A stretch of DNA of 10,273 nucleotides, from the NCBI GenBank assembly GCA_003545655.1, contig DODJ01000077.1, positions 1 through 10,273 of the forward strand, written 5' to 3'. Each line of letters starts with the position of its first letter. The stretch's first letter is position 1. The position numbers and the translations under genes were made by a program. Below the pieces are notes generated by a model. The model was not told the DNA's origin, made no database searches, and saw only the letters and a list, made by a program, of their open reading frames with translations. Below are positions 1 through 5,529 of this stretch, in pieces. Origin of the DNA: Candidatus Saccharimonadota bacterium (GTDB lineage: Bacteria; Patescibacteriota; Saccharimonadia; Saccharimonadales; Saccharimonadaceae).

Positions 1-300
1 TAGCTGGCTTGCGGTTTTGTTATATATTTACTTCTGCCACCGCCCAATCAACCTTGCTCATAAGACTCACTATATGTTAATTTTTGCGAAAAGTCTAAAA
101 TCGGTATCATTTTGGTATCATCTTTCACACTCACCCCTATTATCTAAAACATGACTTTGCAGCGGCACAGCCATGCTCAGCCAGATGAGGCATTAATAGC
201 ATCCCAGTTCCCTTAACGTGATAGGATGCTATTTCTGCACAAACGCAAACCGAAACCGCTTATGGTATAACAATACTATTTCAAAACACTAACAGTATAT
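1..300. other. Gene-free AT-rich leader region
   Basis: I see no credible coding region here. It holds an 11-nt tandem duplication (GGTATCATTTT then GGTATCATCTT, 103-124), a 10-bp hairpin at 195-233, and one or two promoter-like elements close to the following gene. One of these is an extended -10, TGGTATAAC at 263-271. The region may contain the 3' end of a transcript that begins outside the window. Confidence 0.5.
195..233. terminator. 10-bp hairpin, possible terminator of an upstream gene
   Basis: AATAGCATCC (195-204) pairs perfectly with GGATGCTATT (224-233) around a 19-nt loop, and the right arm runs into TTTCTG. The loop is long and the T tract is poor, so an intrinsic terminator is only one reading. 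A regulatory hairpin or operator ahead of the two-gene unit is another. The pairing is seen; the role is not. Confidence 0.35.
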
Positions 301-308
301 AGTATAAT
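279..308 (+). promoter_or_regulatory. Promoter of the two-gene winged-helix/HEPN-like unit
   Basis: A perfect -10 hexamer TATAAT lies at 303-308. A weak -35 (TTCAAA, 280-285) sits 17 bp upstream. Transcription would start near 315, giving about 43 nt of leader before the ATG at 358. This placement excludes the upstream in-frame ATG at 307, which lies inside the -10 element. Confidence 0.55.
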
Positions 309-357
309 GATTAATGAGAGAATACTAATAACAAATAGTCTGAAAGTGAGGGTGACC

Positions 358-1158
358 ATGGAAGACGAACAGGTAAAAGAATCAACTCAAAAACAGAACC
401 AACCAACCAACGGTGAGGATAAAGGTTCTCGGAACGCGTTTCCGCGTATCTCACTGAAAAAAGTGTTGGCGCTTCCAAAAATGATATTTGAGCTTGGCGA
501 GGGAGATCCCGTTCCACGCCTCGTCGTATTTGATAAATTGGGTAAGTCACCCGGTAGCGGTCCTAGCCGAATGCTTATTACCACATCCAGTAGTTATGGG
601 TTGACGACAGGCGGTTATCAAGCTGAACGTTTAGGGATTACCGATTTAGGCAAAGCGGTCGTTAGTACGGGCGGTCAGTCTCTCACTGACAGTATTTTGA
701 AGGTTCTATTTTCAAATGATCTCTTTAGTAGATTTTATGAGAAGTACAAAGGCAAAGGTGTCCCAAGCGAGCCAATCGCGGTTGACGCACTAAAGCAGCT
801 TGGTGGCCTAAACGAGAAAGATGCCAAGGCGTCGTACGAGATCTTTATGGAGAATCTTGAAGACTACGGCTTTATCCAAGAATTCTCAGGTAAGCCAACG
901 ATTGCTACTCAGGATTTGTTAAATATCGATGCTTCAAATGAAGGGTTAATCCTGGAGAAGAGTTCAGGCGTCGTTGATAAAGGTAGTTCTAGCCAAGAGC
1001 CTCAACATCAAGCGTCGACAAAGTTGGAGCAAAAACAGCTTGTTCCACAGTTTAACTTCAATATCCAGATTCAATTACCGGAAGATGCGACACCAGAACA
1101 ATATGACGCTATCTTCAAGAGCATGTCGGAGCATTTGCTTACCCTTCGTGAGGGTTAG
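358..1158 (+). CDS. Hypothetical protein, winged-helix-like, first gene of a two-gene unit
   Basis: I do not recognise this 266-aa protein with certainty. The first 25 residues are polar and probably disordered. Residues about 50-190 look like one or two winged-helix DNA- or protein-binding units: helix, strand hairpin (around GLTTGGYQAERLGITDLGKA, 81-100), then helical stretches and LEDYGFIQEF (167-176). After a Gln/Ser-rich linker (205-230), the C-terminus carries NFNIQIQLPEDATPEQYDAI (233-252), a strand-helix ending I associate with DUF5343-type proteins; that link is from memory and unverified. No signal peptide or membrane segment is visible. The start at 358 is preferred because GAGGG (348-352) lies 5 nt before it, whereas the ATG at 307 overlaps the -10. 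The next gene begins 4 nt after the stop, so the two are surely co-expressed. A regulatory, sensor or antitoxin role is inference. Confidence 0.7.
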   Translation: MEDEQVKESTQKQNQPTNGEDKGSRNAFPRISLKKVLALPKMIFELGEGDPVPRLVVFDKLGKSPGSGPSRMLITTSSSYGLTTGGYQAERLGITDLGKAVVSTGGQSLTDSILKVLFSNDLFSRFYEKYKGKGVPSEPIAVDALKQLGGLNEKDAKASYEIFMENLEDYGFIQEFSGKPTIATQDLLNIDASNEGLILEKSSGVVDKGSSSQEPQHQASTKLEQKQLVPQFNFNIQIQLPEDATPEQYDAIFKSMSEHLLTLREG

Positions 1159-1162
1159 TTGA

Positions 1163-1753
1163 GTGGACGATCAGATAAGATCAAGGTTTGACCTTGCCTT
1201 GAAGCAAGCAAGACTTGCCAGGCAGAGTGCAGCAAACTTGGGGATTAACGAAAACGTCACGAGGAGACCTACAGCAGACGCTCAGAAGAACCTTTATATG
1301 GACGAACCTATTCTGCAGGCGTTACGTGACGTATCTGATGCTATGGCTGATAGCTACCTGCAGATTACTGCTGATTTTCAAGATGAAGATCGATTGAATT
1401 GGGATGGCACAGCTCATACAATAAGGGAACTCTTACGCAAAATTCTCGAACAGTTTGCGCCAGCCGATGAGGTATTAAAGCAAAAGTGGTATAAGCAAGA
1501 AGCTGATACTTCCGGTCCCACGCAAAAGCAAAAAGTTCGCTATATATTAGAGCAAAATAATTCGGATTCAAAGCAAAAACAGGTAGTCAACAATATTGAT
1601 ATTATTGACTCACTGGTCGGTAGTTTGGTTAGAGATGTATACGGCAGGGCGAGCGATGCTGCTCATCGATCAAAAGACAAGACGGAAGCTTATAAAATTC
1701 TTAGGTACTTTCACGCGTTTGCGTATGATTTGCTCAACTTAAAAGCATCCTGA
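1163..1753 (+). CDS. HEPN-like helical protein with R-x5-H motif, second gene of the unit
   Basis: A 196-aa, mostly helical, soluble protein starting with GTG. GAGGG at 1150-1154, inside the end of the upstream gene, gives good ribosome-binding spacing of 8 nt. Two features stand out. One is NWDGTAHTIRELLRKIL (79-95). The other is R162-x5-H168 (RASDAAH), which fits the R-x4-6-H signature of HEPN ribonucleases found in toxin-antitoxin, abortive-infection and CRISPR effector proteins. TSGPTQKQKVRYIL (116-129) resembles what I remember of predicted pPIWI-associated nuclease families, but I cannot confirm membership. The 4-nt gap to the winged-helix gene implies a shared transcript and perhaps a protein pair. 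No RNase activity can be asserted; R and H could be chance in a helical protein. A candidate terminator follows at 1767-1795. Confidence 0.7.
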   Translation: MDDQIRSRFDLALKQARLARQSAANLGINENVTRRPTADAQKNLYMDEPILQALRDVSDAMADSYLQITADFQDEDRLNWDGTAHTIRELLRKILEQFAPADEVLKQKWYKQEADTSGPTQKQKVRYILEQNNSDSKQKQVVNNIDIIDSLVGSLVRDVYGRASDAAHRSKDKTEAYKILRYFHAFAYDLLNLKAS

Positions 1754-1766
1754 CGTTTGTCAACTT

Positions 1767-1795
1767 ACTAAGGTATAGTATATAGTCTTAGTTTT
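1767..1795 (+). terminator. Weak candidate terminator after the two-gene unit
   Basis: ACTAAG (1767-1772) pairs with CTTAGT (1787-1792), followed by TTTT (1792-1795). Inner TATA/TATA pairing is possible. The stem is short and AT-rich, so termination strength is doubtful. Its place between the HEPN-like gene and the tRNA promoter is right. Confidence 0.35.
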
Positions 1796-1836
1796 CGGGC
1801 TTCCTCGTGTATCCTTCTTGAGAAAGGAATCAAGAG

Positions 1837-1842
1837 TATAAT
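1837..1842 (+). promoter_or_regulatory. -10 element of the tRNA gene
   Basis: A perfect TATAAT lies 21 nt before the first tRNA base, so transcription would start near 1849 with a leader of about 15 nt. No good -35 at the right distance is visible: TTGAGA at 1818-1823 is too close, and TTCTTG at 1815-1820 gives 16 bp but matches poorly. Confidence 0.45.
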
Positions 1843-1863
1843 AGCAGTAGAGGTAGGTTGAGT

Positions 1864-1937
1864 CGGGGTGTAGGCTAGTTGGTTAAGCCGCGTGCTTCTG
1901 GAGCATGAGATCAAGGGTTCAAGTCCCTTCGCCCCGA
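1864..1937 (+). tRNA. tRNA with anticodon CUG (Gln by anticodon), proline-like body
   Basis: A full cloverleaf folds. The acceptor stem CGGGGTG (1864-1870) pairs with CGCCCCG (1930-1936) with one G-U. The D stem is GGCT/AGCC around AGTTGGTTA. The anticodon stem CGTGC/GCATG encloses loop TTCTGGA (1896-1902). The variable loop is AGATC, and the T arm is AAGGG-TTCAAGT-CCCTT. U33 is at 1897, so the anticodon is CTG at 1898-1900, reading the glutamine codon CAG. The C1-G72 pair, A73 and G37 are instead typical of bacterial proline tRNA; E. coli tRNA-Gln has U1-A72, G73 and A37. CCA is not encoded. The flanks extend the acceptor stem: GAGT before base 1 can pair with A73 and the following CTC. The tRNA call is firm; the amino acid identity is uncertain. 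Confidence 0.85.
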
Positions 1938-2097
1938 CTCAGGCTGGCTCATTATTATGTCCGACTCACACCCATAGTCGCGTGAGTCTGGTACTAGACC
2001 TGTACGCTCAATAACCTGAGACACCATATGTGCCTCGAAAGTCCAGTCTTGAGGGATTCGAACCCACATTTATTCCTTGACCACAGCGCCCAGCCAC
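1938..2097. other. Gene-free stretch behind the tRNA with short repeats
   Basis: I see no coding region. CCGACTCA, which spans the tRNA 3' end (1934-1941), recurs at 1961-1968. GACTCAC (1963-1969) pairs with GTGAGTC (1982-1988), and GTCT/AGAC forms a smaller nested hairpin just after. At 2048-2062 the - strand reads GGGTTCGAATCCCTC, which resembles a tRNA T arm, but no other tRNA arm fits around it. Such debris is common beside tRNA genes used for integration; here that is only a possibility. Confidence 0.4.
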
Positions 2098-2151
2098 GAT
2101 ATATTCGAACTAAAGTCAAATAAGTATTCACGCTATAGTGAATACTTATTT
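2098..2151 (+). repeat. Flanking repeat, copy A, with 14-bp palindrome
   Basis: Bases 2098-2130 match 2600-2632 at 29 of 33 positions. The block contains ATTCGAAC, then AAAG, then the palindrome. Here the palindrome is CAAATAAGTATTCA (2117-2130) and TGAATACTTATTTG (2139-2152) around an 8-nt loop, a perfect 14-bp inverted repeat. It ends where an extended -10 begins, so it covers the -35 region of the following Nudix gene. It may be an operator or a transcribed hairpin. Confidence 0.75.
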
Positions 2152-2159
2152 GTTATTAT
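2151..2159 (+). promoter_or_regulatory. Extended -10 promoter giving a leaderless Nudix mRNA
   Basis: TG-T-TATTAT at 2151-2159 matches the extended -10 pattern. Only 7 nt separate it from the ATG at 2167, so the predicted start of transcription (about 2166) is at the start codon. No -35 match is seen, because that region is occupied by the palindrome of repeat copy A. Confidence 0.5.
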
Positions 2160-2166
2160 GGAGTGA

Positions 2167-2574
2167 ATGGATAGTGCAATGAAAAGAATCGTACTTGCGG
2201 TGGTAGTTCGTGATGGCACGGTTCTTATGATTGAGCGTCGAAAAAAGGAAAAAGGTAGATACGGCAGTATATTAAGCTGGACTTTCCCGGGTGGAAAGAT
2301 TGAAGACAACGAGACTGTTTTTGATGCCGTCGCAAGAGAGGCTCTTGAAGAAACTGGCTACAGTGTCAATCCCAAAAGTATAATTGATGAACGACAGCAC
2401 GACTCTTTTCCTGTACATGTTTCATACATTGCTTGCGAGGTGGATGAATTAAGCGAGCCAATTGAAACAAATGACCCTGAAATATTCAGTATTAAATGGA
2501 TAAAAATTCAAGATATTAAAAACTATATTACGAGCAACCTGAATGAGCAAGTTCGCAATTACCTGGAGTTGTAA
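2167..2574 (+). CDS. Nudix hydrolase (MutT-like)
   Basis: The 135-aa protein is a single Nudix domain of usual length. The Nudix box G-x5-E-x7-RE-U-x-EE-x-G-U is complete: G43, E49, R57-E58, E61-E62, G64, within GGKIEDN and REALEETGY. The glutamates bind divalent metal for hydrolysis of nucleoside diphosphates linked to another moiety. The leading RIVLAVVVRDGTVLMIERR (7-25) is the standard first strands. The substrate cannot be told from sequence; oxidised nucleotide clean-up is common for MutT relatives but unproven here. ATG 2167 is chosen because the -10 sits 7 nt upstream (leaderless). ATG 2179, four codons later, is the alternative, but its GGAG is too far away. The gene lies alone between two copies of a 53-nt repeat, like a cassette. 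Confidence 0.9.
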   Translation: MDSAMKRIVLAVVVRDGTVLMIERRKKEKGRYGSILSWTFPGGKIEDNETVFDAVAREALEETGYSVNPKSIIDERQHDSFPVHVSYIACEVDELSEPIETNDPEIFSIKWIKIQDIKNYITSNLNEQVRNYLEL

Positions 2575-2599
2575 GTTTTAGACCTCTACTCTCATCGAA

Positions 2600-2651
2600 G
2601 ATAGATTCGAACGAAAGCCAAATACGTATTCAGGTTAGTGGATACGTATTT
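2600..2651 (+). repeat. Flanking repeat, copy B, with covarying palindrome
   Basis: This is the second copy, exactly 502 bp from copy A. The palindrome is AAATACGTATTCA (2620-2632) and TGGATACGTATTT (2639-2651) around GGTTAG. Relative to copy A, the sixth pair has changed from A-T (2123/2146) to C-G (2625/2646) on both sides, and one pair has become T-G (2630/2641). The compensatory change suggests the symmetry itself is selected. Each arm is also nearly palindromic (AATACGTATT), and the two arm centres are about 20 bp apart. Confidence 0.75.
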
Positions 2652-2655
2652 TGTT

Positions 2656-2664
2656 TGATATACT
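2656..2664 (+). promoter_or_regulatory. Extended -10 promoter of the glycosyltransferase operon
   Basis: TG-A-TATACT at 2656-2664 lies 4 nt after the palindrome of repeat copy B, mirroring the arrangement at copy A. Transcription would start near 2671, leaving a leader of about 79 nt before the start at 2750. No clear -35 is visible because the palindrome covers that position. A further possible -35 (TTGACT, 2692-2697) has no matching -10. Confidence 0.4.
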
Positions 2665-2749
2665 AGTAGTAGCTAGATTTTCTAAGGATTCTTGACTCGC
2701 GATTTTGTTTTCTTACTTGATTCAGCCTCAACTATAAAAGAGGAAGAAA

Positions 2750-3745
2750 ATGATTTCATTTGTGTGGCCGCCAGGAGAACCAATGCTCGCTGGGACGGGG
2801 GGCTCGGAAACGTATACTGCAGGACACGTTCGAGAACTGCGACGTCGTGGTATTGATGCGCAGGTTGTGACGATTGGTCACGGCATAAAAGACGGTCGTC
2901 AAGACTTCAGAGATATTCCTTTTGTTGCCTTACAAGATGCCAGTGACATCAGCGAGTTAACCGGAAAGGTTGTGTTTGTTAATAAAGCCTACCCTGTAAC
3001 AACAAAGCAAAAGGCCGCGATTATCTTTCATTGCTCGATACCAAAACAATCGGACCGGGGTCGGTATAAGTCATTTGCCGAAGGCAAAACTATCATTGCG
3101 ACGAGTATCTATAGTGGACAACAGTGGGCCTTATACCTAGATATTCCCTACAGCAAAATTAATATAGTGTTGCCTTTTGCGGATCCGATATTTGGCAACG
3201 TGAAGCGATCTAAAGAGTCAAAAACAACACGGATATTATTTGCAGGCAGGCTTCATCCAGAAAAAGGTATTTACACTATACTTGAAATGATGCATCAGAA
3301 GGACATGCAAAGCAGTGATTATAAGACCTCGCTTCTTATGGCAGGTTTGCATGTCGAAACAGGCCGAGAAATTGCGCGTATGCTCAAGAATTACCCCTAT
3401 GCTCAGCTACTGAGTGCTCAAAAAACCGTTCCCTCTATGGCTCGCCTGCTCGCAAAAACTGACATAGTATTAATGCCTTCGGTCTTTGCTGAACCTTTTG
3501 GAATGCTATCAGTAGAAGCGCAGCATGCTGGGTGTCGTGTGATTGCGAGTAACGTTGGTGGGCTGCCAGAGACAAATTGCGGACTACTCACGCTTGTCGA
3601 GCCGCGTAGTCCACTCGCTTTGTTGACGGGAATCAAGCAGGCGGTAGCATTAGGCCCAGTCACAAAAAAAGAAAGGCAGTATGCTATTGAAAAGGTTACA
3701 CTTAGTGAATCGCTCGATGATCTGCTAGAGGTTATACGTATATGA
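2750..3745 (+). CDS. Glycosyltransferase, GT4 (GT-B fold) family
   Basis: The 331-aa protein has the two halves of a GT-B retaining glycosyltransferase. Near the N-terminus, GTGGSETYTAGHVRELRRRG (15-34) is the family's glycine-rich loop plus helix. The C-terminal domain starts at about 160 with RILFAGRLHPEKGI (161-174), where R167 and K172 are in place to bind donor phosphates. The E-x7-E motif is EPFGMLSVE (E248, E256), followed by GCRVIASNVGGLPE (261-274). No membrane segment is seen, so it is cytosolic, transferring a sugar from a nucleotide donor to an unknown acceptor such as a surface glycan or glycolipid. At 331 aa it is somewhat shorter than many GT4 members. GAGGA (2740-2744) 5 nt before the ATG supports the start. 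Its stop overlaps the next start as ATGA, so the two are coupled. Confidence 0.92.
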   Translation: MISFVWPPGEPMLAGTGGSETYTAGHVRELRRRGIDAQVVTIGHGIKDGRQDFRDIPFVALQDASDISELTGKVVFVNKAYPVTTKQKAAIIFHCSIPKQSDRGRYKSFAEGKTIIATSIYSGQQWALYLDIPYSKINIVLPFADPIFGNVKRSKESKTTRILFAGRLHPEKGIYTILEMMHQKDMQSSDYKTSLLMAGLHVETGREIARMLKNYPYAQLLSAQKTVPSMARLLAKTDIVLMPSVFAEPFGMLSVEAQHAGCRVIASNVGGLPETNCGLLTLVEPRSPLALLTGIKQAVALGPVTKKERQYAIEKVTLSESLDDLLEVIRI

Positions 3746-3981
3746 CAATAAATACAAGACTAAAGGCTTTTTTAGAATCCGAGCACGGCAGTATTGTTCG
3801 CAAAGAGTTGGTGAAAATGGCGATGAGTCAGGACTATAACACGACCGCAATGTATTCCGTGAATGATCCAGAAGGGCTTACTTTTGTTGATAGGCAAATG
3901 AGATATATGAGTCAGTATCCCACTATGAATCATATTCAATACATTTCTAATTTAAAGATGAAAACAAAACGTTCCAAGTAG
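3742..3981 (+). CDS. Small hypothetical protein coupled to the glycosyltransferase
   Basis: The 79-aa product belongs to no family I recognise. It starts at an ATG that overlaps the glycosyltransferase stop (ATGA, 3742-3745), with AGAGG at 3727-3731 as ribosome-binding site, so translation is probably coupled. The first 30 residues look helical (TRLKAFLESEHGSIVRKELV). The middle is Met/Tyr-rich, with MRYMSQYPTMNHIQYISNLK (53-72), and the end is basic (KMKTKRSK). There is no signal peptide or membrane helix. Coupling suggests a partner or chaperone of the glycosyltransferase, but this is inference from position only. Confidence 0.7.
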   Translation: MTINTRLKAFLESEHGSIVRKELVKMAMSQDYNTTAMYSVNDPEGLTFVDRQMRYMSQYPTMNHIQYISNLKMKTKRSK

Positions 3982-3988
3982 GTAGGCC

Positions 3989-4056
3989 AGACCCATACTC
4001 TCGGCCAGATATGACAGTTTGGAAGGAGGCCTATAGGGCCTCATCTAGTATGGTCT
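3989..4056. terminator. Nested inverted repeats between convergent genes
   Basis: AGACCCATACT (3989-3999) pairs with AGTATGGTCT (4047-4056) with one bulged C. Inside it, GAGGCC (4026-4031) pairs with GGCCTC (4037-4042) around TATAG. The structure sits exactly between the stop at 3981 and the convergent stop at 4068, as a shared termination or mRNA-end structure would. There is no T tract, so it is not a standard intrinsic terminator. Confidence 0.4.
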
Positions 4057-4067
4057 TGGTATGTACT

Positions 4068-5435
4068 TTACTCACCCAACCCATCGCCTTTCTGCCCAAT
4101 TATGACACGAACATCCCCAAGTTTACTCTGTGGAACAAGTAGCTTACCACCCACGCCAAGTTTTACATCAGAAGGTGCTGCTTTAATTCGTCCGATGACG
4201 GGCTTCATTCTGGCCGAAAGCGACTCGGCTGCTAGCTTAATCTCGTGCAGTTCTCTGTCGGCGAGGGCGACACTTTCAGACGCAGTGTTGCCTGCTATAC
4301 CCTTGAACGCCGCCACTTCGTCTGTGCTAATACTCTCTGCACGCATCCGTAGTCGACGTAACTCGCCTTCAAGCTCATGGATTGTGTCCCGATCTGCCTC
4401 TGAAATTTCAATGCCATCGAATTCTTCACCAGCGACGGCGAACGACTCAAAGTGTAAATGATGACCCGGATGCCGAAATGAACGAGTCGATAGATCGATA
4501 TCAAGGACGCCCGTGTAACGGATATTGTCTATGATAAAATCAACTCGCACATCATTGACCTCGGGGTTAAATTCGGTCTCGGTGTGTATGATGGCGCTTA
4601 GCTCGAGCAGGGGCTCGTCTCGTATTACAAGTTCTTTTGACATTTGACCGGCATAAATCTCACGTGCTAAAAACGCGCGACCGGAATATGTGAAGCGCAT
4701 CTCGCCACCTAGAGGTATCTTTTGAACGGCGGCGGGTTCTGCGCGCACCGTCACGAAGTGGTCCTTGATTGGCTCGTTGCCGTAGACAAATTCTGCACGA
4801 AATGTGTCTCGCTCTTTGTTGTGTACCCAATTGATAGCCGTATCACTATTAGGCTGGAGTCGCTCACGCTGCGCGAGCTGTAGTTGCTCGAGTCGATGAA
4901 GGATTGCGGCAAAATTGTGACGCAGATAGGTTCGCCGTTCAAGATTCCTATCTTCCTCTTCGCGAATATTCACGCCCGATTCCAACGCAGTAACAACGTC
5001 AGAATACTGCAGTTTCCAAGATGTGCGCCTGCTGTCCTGGGGTACTTTTCTTGTCCAACGCGCAATATTTACACGATCGCCAATTGCCACGGGTGTATCA
5101 CTGAGCAACACATCCAGATAAGGGCTATACTCATGTTCGTCTTCGACGCGTCGATAGTATCCTTCGCTATCCTGTAGAGCGCGATATGAATAGTTGGCGA
5201 TATTGTCCTCGGGCGCAAGTAGGAAATCTGATTGCGCCGACGTTACATGCTTATAGAACGAATCGTATACGTTATCGTGCCCTTCTAAAACCTTGGTAAT
5301 GACATATCTCGCTTCACTATCTCTATTAATGGCTACAATTAACGCTTCGACGGTCCAATCGTGGGTAATCTGCTCGCCATTGTCGGTGAACTTCTCGCTT
5401 TGTGAGGATGATTCTGGAAACTCTGGCATGTTCAT
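4068..5435 (-). CDS. Large hypothetical protein, no recognised family
   Basis: I recognise no domain in this 455-aa protein. From the chosen start, the first 25 residues are polar and low in complexity. The body is acidic and mixed alpha/beta, with many aromatic and charged residues. A beta-rich section in the middle (around NDVRVDFIIDNIRYTGVLDI) is followed by a long helical, heptad-like stretch (around DRDTIHELEGELRRLRMRAE). The C-terminus is Gly/Lys-rich. No signal peptide or membrane segment is visible, so it is probably cytosolic. The reading frame stays open to a TTG at 5498, but a good promoter (TTGCCA, 17 bp, GATAAT) lies inside that extension and would start transcription about 7 nt before ATG 5435; ATG 5429 is a close alternative. 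It is monocistronic, divergent from the DUF218 gene and convergent with the glycosyltransferase operon. Confidence 0.75.
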   Translation of the reverse strand: MNMPEFPESSSQSEKFTDNGEQITHDWTVEALIVAINRDSEARYVITKVLEGHDNVYDSFYKHVTSAQSDFLLAPEDNIANYSYRALQDSEGYYRRVEDEHEYSPYLDVLLSDTPVAIGDRVNIARWTRKVPQDSRRTSWKLQYSDVVTALESGVNIREEEDRNLERRTYLRHNFAAILHRLEQLQLAQRERLQPNSDTAINWVHNKERDTFRAEFVYGNEPIKDHFVTVRAEPAAVQKIPLGGEMRFTYSGRAFLAREIYAGQMSKELVIRDEPLLELSAIIHTETEFNPEVNDVRVDFIIDNIRYTGVLDIDLSTRSFRHPGHHLHFESFAVAGEEFDGIEISEADRDTIHELEGELRRLRMRAESISTDEVAAFKGIAGNTASESVALADRELHEIKLAAESLSARMKPVIGRIKAAPSDVKLGVGGKLLVPQSKLGDVRVIIGQKGDGLGE

Positions 5436-5448
5436 GGGTGTTGGGGTT

Positions 5449-5477
5449 ATTATCAGCGAAGTCGATTTGGCTGGCAA
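5449..5477 (-). promoter_or_regulatory. Promoter of the 455-aa hypothetical gene
   Basis: Reading the - strand, TTGCCA (5472-5477) and GATAAT (5449-5454) each match five of six consensus bases and are 17 bp apart. The expected transcription start is near 5442, only 7 nt before the ATG at 5435. No ribosome-binding site precedes that ATG. This promoter is the reason for rejecting the longer TTG-initiated frame. Confidence 0.6.
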
Positions 5478-5493
5478 GCATAGACGCTTTGCA

Positions 5494-5523
5494 TTCAAGG
5501 TGTTTTTTTGTCTTTGCTATACT
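5494..5523 (+). promoter_or_regulatory. Extended -10 promoter of the DUF218 gene, leaderless
   Basis: TG-C-TATACT at 5515-5523 is an extended -10, with a weak -35 (TTCAAG, 5494-5499) 18 bp upstream. Exactly 6 nt separate the hexamer from ATG 5530, so the first transcribed base would be the A of the start codon. The AGG before the ATG is too close to serve as a ribosome-binding site. Confidence 0.55.
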
Positions 5524-5529
5524 ACAGGA

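Noticed and set aside
307..357. Upstream ATG that would add 17 residues to the winged-helix-like protein
   Set aside because: It overlaps the TATAAT of the promoter and has no ribosome-binding site; ATG 358 has GAGGG at good spacing.
2040..2100. Complete second tRNA on the - strand
   Set aside because: Only a T-arm-like sequence is present; acceptor, D and anticodon arms do not fold.
2098..2664. Integron gene cassette with attC sites around the Nudix gene
   Set aside because: The repeats lack the RYYYAAC/GTTRRRY core sites, and there is no integrase in the window.
4102..5177. Open frames on the + strand inside the large unknown gene
   Set aside because: They are antisense shadows without promoters or ribosome-binding sites, with unnatural Ser/Cys/Arg-rich composition.
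5436..5498. TTG start that would extend the large unknown protein by 21 residues
   Set aside because: A TTGCCA-17-GATAAT promoter lies inside this stretch, and no ribosome-binding site precedes the TTG.
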